DNA of 8,394 nt, from assembly GCA_017419325.1 (NCBI GenBank), contig JAFOLN010000043.1, positions 1 to 8,394 on the forward strand. The letters run 5' to 3'. Both the position numbers and the translations under genes were made by a program. Positions 6,881 through 8,394 of the stretch are shown one piece after another. Under the pieces are notes generated by a model. That model was not told the DNA's origin. It did not search any database and was given only the letters and a program-made list of their open reading frames with translations. The stretch comes from Clostridia bacterium (lineage in GTDB: Bacteria; Bacillota; Clostridia; Oscillospirales; RGIG577). Position 1 is the first letter of the stretch; each line of letters begins with the position of its first letter.

Positions 6881-6889
6881 AGTATAACA
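6881..6889 (-). promoter_or_regulatory. Extended -10 promoter of the VanW gene
   Basis: The minus strand reads TGTTATACT: a TGn extension plus TATACT (five of six consensus). The -35 region (TGGATT, 17 bases upstream) is weak, as is usual with extended -10 promoters. Transcription would start near 6874, giving a leader of about 24 bases. Confidence 0.6.
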
Positions 6890-6988
6890 CCGATTAAAAA
6901 ATAAATCCAGCAGTTTGGAAAAATAGTAGCATAAAATAATTTTGTACATATATATTGTGCCGCCTCCGTCGAAATGAGGGGAAAACGA

Positions 6989-7017
6989 TTGACAGGCAGG
7001 CAAAAACGTGGTAATTT
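6989..7017 (+). promoter_or_regulatory. Promoter of the ECF S-component gene
   Basis: A perfect TTGACA (6989-6994) is followed after 17 bases by TAATTT (7012-7017), preceded by TGG at 7009-7011 as an extended -10 element. Transcription would start near 7023-7025, at the first base of a stem-forming leader, about 180 bases before the ATG. Confidence 0.68.
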
Positions 7018-7023
7018 ATCATA

Positions 7024-7093
7024 AGCGCCGAGGACACAGAAGTACAATGGGGCTTATCAGTAAGCCAAGGCGTTCAAAGAAACAGCCTTTTTT
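7024..7093 (+). promoter_or_regulatory. Structured 5' leader, riboswitch-like candidate of unknown class
   Basis: Starting at the predicted transcription start, AGCGCC (7024-7029) can pair with GGCGTT (7069-7074). The closed region holds a purine-rich strand (GAGGACACAGAAGTACAATG, 7030-7049) and a perfect hairpin GGCTTA-TCAG-TAAGCC (7051-7066). Alternatively AAGGC (7067-7071) can pair with GCCTT (7085-7089), which runs into six Ts (7088-7093), giving a weak terminator that excludes the first stem. That competition is the usual layout of a transcriptional riboswitch. I recognise no TPP, FMN, THF, cobalamin or preQ1 core motif. The alternative is an unrelated structured untranslated region. The rest of the leader (7094-7191) is AT-rich. 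Confidence 0.4.
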
Positions 7094-7130
7094 ACAAATG
7101 CGACAATTACTCTGCGTCAGATTGTAAAAA
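7089..7130 (+). repeat. Inverted repeat in the S-component leader
   Basis: TTTTTACAA (7089-7097) and TTGTAAAAA (7122-7130) are perfect 9-bp inverted copies, 24 bases apart. A nearer ACAAT (7104-7108) could also pair with ATTGT (7121-7125), giving two alternative stems. No T-run follows, so this is not a terminator. It could be a leader stem or an operator. Confidence 0.45.
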
Positions 7131-7202
7131 TTAGGTGAAAATACATATTGAAAAAGCCTTTAAATCATATTAACATAGTAGGTAATCAAAAGAGGTGATA
7201 AT

Positions 7203-7766
7203 ATGAACGATACGAGGGTCAAAAGAATAATCATGGTCAGCCTGTTTGCCGCGCTTGTCTGCGTTGCAACGATGGTGATACGCATCCCTTCACCCACAGG
7301 CGGCTATATAAACCCCGGCGACGCGGTGGTACTGCTTGCCGCGTTCCTGCTCGGGCCCATATGGGGCGCCGTCGCGGCGGCGATTGGCTCGTCGCTTGCC
7401 GACGTATTCGCGGGCTACGCGATATATGCACCGGCTACGTTCATAATAAAAGGCCTCATGGCGCTGGCGGCAGCGGCAATCATGAGCGCGGTAAAAAACA
7501 GACGAAGCACGGGCGTTATCATCGGCGCAATCGCGGCCGAGGCCATAATGGTTACGGGATACCTCATATTTACGGCATTTGTCCTCGGCCTGGGCGCGGG
7601 AGCGCTGGCCGAGGTGGTATCGAACCTGGCACAGGGCATATTCGGCATAGTGGCAGGCAGCGCGCTTTACGGCGCTCTTCTGAAGGTGCCGTATGTCGTG
7701 AAGATGACGGAAATCTTTAAGGTAAAGGAAAAAGCCGCCGCGGTAAAAACGGCGGTAAAGAAGTAG
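7203..7766 (+). CDS. ECF transporter S component (vitamin or precursor uptake)
   Basis: A 187-residue, very hydrophobic membrane protein of the ECF-ribofla_trS / HmpT-like type (COG4720 group). This is the substrate-binding subunit that joins the shared energizing module (EcfT plus two ATPases) to import a vitamin. The characteristic block runs from IPSPTGGYINPGDAVVLLAA (28-47) through GPIWGAVAAAIGSSLADVFA (51-70) and GYAIYAPATFIIKG (71-84). About six membrane segments are visible, followed by a Lys/Ala-rich tail (173-187). The start has a near-perfect site, AGAGGTGA, 7 bases before the ATG counted from GAGG. The energizing genes are not in the window, as is normal for S components that share a distant module. 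The substrate is not fixed by sequence: relatives carry hydroxymethylpyrimidine or pyridoxine-like compounds, and the riboflavin label is by family name only. A structured leader lies upstream. Confidence 0.87.
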   Translation: MNDTRVKRIIMVSLFAALVCVATMVIRIPSPTGGYINPGDAVVLLAAFLLGPIWGAVAAAIGSSLADVFAGYAIYAPATFIIKGLMALAAAAIMSAVKNRRSTGVIIGAIAAEAIMVTGYLIFTAFVLGLGAGALAEVVSNLAQGIFGIVAGSALYGALLKVPYVVKMTEIFKVKEKAAAVKTAVKK

Positions 7767-7777
7767 ATAAAGCATGA

Positions 7778-7819
7778 ACACGGTCGGAGGCGTTGCCTTC
7801 CGGCCGTGTCTTTTTATTT
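7778..7819 (+). terminator. Rho-independent terminator of the S-component gene
   Basis: ACACGGTCGGAGGC (7778-7791) pairs across a short loop with GCCTTCCGGCCGTGT (7795-7809), with one wobble and one bulged base. CTTTTTATTT follows. It lies 11 bases after the stop codon and converges on the 5S rRNA terminator. Confidence 0.9.
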
Positions 7820-7820
7820 A

Positions 7821-7854
7821 AAACAAAAAAGGAACACAAAGCTTTGTGTTCCTT
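7821..7854 (-). terminator. Palindromic terminator of the 5S/tRNA transcript
   Basis: Positions 7829-7854 are a perfect 26-base palindrome (AAGGAACACAAAG and its inverse). On the minus strand it is followed by TTTTTTGTTTT, and it lies 9 bases past the 3' end of the 5S rRNA. It closes the stable-RNA unit. Confidence 0.88.
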
Positions 7855-7863
7855 AAATAAAGA

Positions 7864-7981
7864 AGCCGGCACAGACCTATTTTCCCAAGACGTCGCCATC
7901 TAAGTATCGTCAGCACTGATGAGCTTAACCTTCGTGTTCGGAATGGGAACGGGTGGATCCTCATCGTAATTAGCACCGGCT
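7864..7981 (-). rRNA. rrf: 5S ribosomal RNA
   Basis: About 118 bases on the minus strand. The ends AGCCGGTGC and GTGCCGGCT pair as helix I. The conserved CCCATTCCGAACACGAAGGTTAAG-type core is present (as CCATTCCGAACACG followed by AAGGTTAAG), along with GATACTTAGATGGCGACGTC and the TGGGAAAATAGG region near the 3' end. The ends are estimated from the terminal helix and may be off by a base or two. It is preceded by two tRNA genes rather than directly by 23S rRNA within this window. Confidence 0.95.
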
Positions 7982-7989
7982 GCTTTTCT

Positions 7990-8015
7990 ATGTCATATGC
8001 TCTCGCATATTACAT
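7990..8015 (-). other. Hairpin in the tRNA-Glu/5S spacer
   Basis: ATGT-ATATGC and GCATAT-ACAT pair, with one mismatch, around a 4-base loop (TCTC on plus). It lies 8 bases before the 5' end of the 5S rRNA and 15 bases after the tRNA-Glu. A processing signal for trimming the joint transcript is a reasonable guess. Confidence 0.5.
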
Positions 8016-8030
8016 ACAATATTGAATTTT

Positions 8031-8105
8031 TGGTGACCCGTAGGAGAATCGAACTCCTGTTTGCGGCGTGAGAGGCCGCCGTCTTAACCGCTTGACCAAC
8101 GGGCC
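8031..8105 (-). tRNA. tRNA-Glu (anticodon CTC)
   Basis: The acceptor arms GGCCCGT and ACGGGTC pair (one G·T). The D-arm region is GTCAAGCGGTTAAGAC. The anticodon stem-loop GCGGC-CTCTCAC-GCCGC places CTC at 34-36. The T-arm is AGGAG-TTCGATT-CTCCT. A73 and an encoded CCA end the gene at 8031. It reads GAG, a frequent codon in the neighbouring genes. Confidence 0.96.
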
Positions 8106-8121
8106 ACGTCGCTCACCTTTC

Positions 8122-8164
8122 GGGCGTCCCGAGGCCAGAGCTCTCTGACCTCTGACTTCCGCCC
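8122..8164 (-). other. Compound hairpin in the spacer between the two tRNAs
   Basis: GGGCG (8122-8126) pairs with CGCCC (8160-8164). It encloses GAGG-CAGA and TCTG-CCTC arms at 8131-8152, which pair with one mismatch. On the minus strand the heptamer GTCAGAG is repeated in tandem. The 64-base spacer contains no gene and may guide processing between tRNA-Lys and tRNA-Glu. Confidence 0.45.
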
Positions 8165-8169
8165 TTCTT

Positions 8170-8245
8170 TGGTGCACCTTCAGGGACTCGAACCCGGGAC
8201 CCACTGATTAAGAGTCAGTTGCTCTACCAACTGAGCTAAAGGTGC
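8170..8245 (-). tRNA. tRNA-Lys (anticodon CTT)
   Basis: The acceptor arms GCACCTT and AAGGTGC pair perfectly. The D-arm is AGCTCAGTTGGTAGAGC. The anticodon stem-loop ACTGA-CTCTTAA-TCAGT places CTT at 34-36. The T-arm is CCGGG-TTCGAGT-CCCTG-like, with canonical TTCGA. A73 and an encoded CCA end the gene at 8170. It reads AAG. Confidence 0.96.
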
Positions 8246-8294
8246 GTATCAGCTTTCTTTGTTCCTGCGTTATGAAACTTACCGCTCCACAATC

Positions 8295-8364
8295 GCAAGT
8301 CGTTGCTCGCCTCCGCTCTACACCGCCTTCGGCGGGTCGCTTCGGCACAACCTCCTGCGGGAGG
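8295..8364. repeat. Cluster of three GC-rich hairpins between tRNA-Lys and a tRNA fragment
   Basis: Three perfect stem-loops follow each other: GCAA-GTCG-TTGC (8295-8306), CCGCC-TTC-GGCGG (8323-8335) and CCTCC-TGCG-GGAGG (8351-8364). CTTCGGC also occurs twice (8328-8334 and 8341 region). No open reading frame, T-run or tRNA T-arm is visible in 8246-8367. It looks like a structured intergenic element rather than a terminator. Confidence 0.55.
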
Positions 8365-8367
8365 CCG

Positions 8368-8388
8368 TACCAACTGAGCTAAAGGTGC
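8368..8388 (-). pseudogene. 5' fragment of tRNA-Lys
   Basis: These 21 bases are identical to the first 21 bases of the tRNA-Lys gene (8225-8245): the full 5' acceptor strand GCACCTT plus the D-arm up to GTTGGTA. The match then stops, and no anticodon arm, T-arm or 3' acceptor strand follows. It is therefore not a functional tRNA. It lies 122 bases upstream of the intact gene in the same direction. Confidence 0.8.
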
Positions 8389-8394
8389 ATATAA

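Noticed and set aside
6851..7003. 51-residue N-terminal extension of the VanW protein from an ATG at 7003
   Set aside because: No ribosome-binding site, composition unlike the protein (hydrophobic/aromatic, out of place before a basic tail), and it would overlap two promoters. The TTG at 6850 has an ideal site.
7024..7202. TPP, FMN, THF, cobalamin or preQ1 riboswitch upstream of the S component
   Set aside because: None of the core conserved strings of these classes that I know (for example CTGAGA of TPP) could be found, so no named class is claimed.
8010..8204. Minus-strand 64-residue open frame
   Set aside because: It lies almost wholly inside the two tRNA genes and their spacer.
8268..8297. 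Minus-strand promoter TTGCGA, 18 bases, CATAAC for the tRNA/5S unit
   Set aside because: Both boxes match only four of six positions and the -35 overlaps a hairpin. Too weak to list, and the true promoter may be beyond the window.
8368..8388. Phage or island attachment site at tRNA-Lys
   Set aside because: The copied part is the 5' end rather than the usual 3' end, the two copies are only 122 bases apart, and no integrase or cargo lies between.

Overview
The window looks like part of a chromosome from an anaerobic clostridial Firmicute (Oscillospiraceae/Christensenellales-like, probably gut-associated). This is inferred from gene content and style, not from any search. The signs are Gram-positive type ribosome-binding sites (GGAGG, AGAGGTGA), a TTG start, secreted BspA-type leucine-rich repeat proteins, a VanW/peptidoglycan-binding surface protein, an ECF vitamin-transporter S component, and moderately high GC with many GAG/AAG codons, which the tRNA-Glu(CTC) and tRNA-Lys(CTT) here would read.

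Layout. Positions 1-135 are the 3' end of a plus-strand prolyl-tRNA synthetase, closed by a strong terminator. Converging on it are two tandem minus-strand genes (192-1736 and 1880-3310) for secreted leucine-rich repeat proteins. They share a nearly identical signal peptide, an identical C-terminal tail, and even the same non-coding hairpin beyond the stop codon, so they are evidently duplicates whose repeat bodies have diverged. Next on the minus strand, each as its own transcription unit, are an MFS transporter of the oxalate/formate antiporter-like group (3545-4774) and a 649-residue membrane-anchored VanW-domain protein with a long Pro/Glu/Ala tail (4901-6850). Across a divergent 352-bp intergenic region lies a plus-strand ECF transporter S component (7203-7766). 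Its promoter appears to start transcription exactly at a compact structured leader, which could be a riboswitch-like control element.

The right end is a minus-strand stable-RNA unit, read from the right edge leftwards: a 21-nt 5' fragment of a tRNA-Lys, a hairpin-rich spacer, intact tRNA-Lys(CTT), tRNA-Glu(CTC), 5S rRNA, and a palindromic terminator converging on that of the transporter gene.

The protein genes do not form one pathway. They are cell-surface and transport functions next to housekeeping translation genes. The parts most worth a second look are the unidentified leader of the S-component gene, the duplicated LRR end-cassettes including a plus-facing terminator with no plus-strand gene, and the truncated tRNA-Lys with its hairpin-rich spacer. 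No defence system, CRISPR array, insertion sequence or phage gene was seen.
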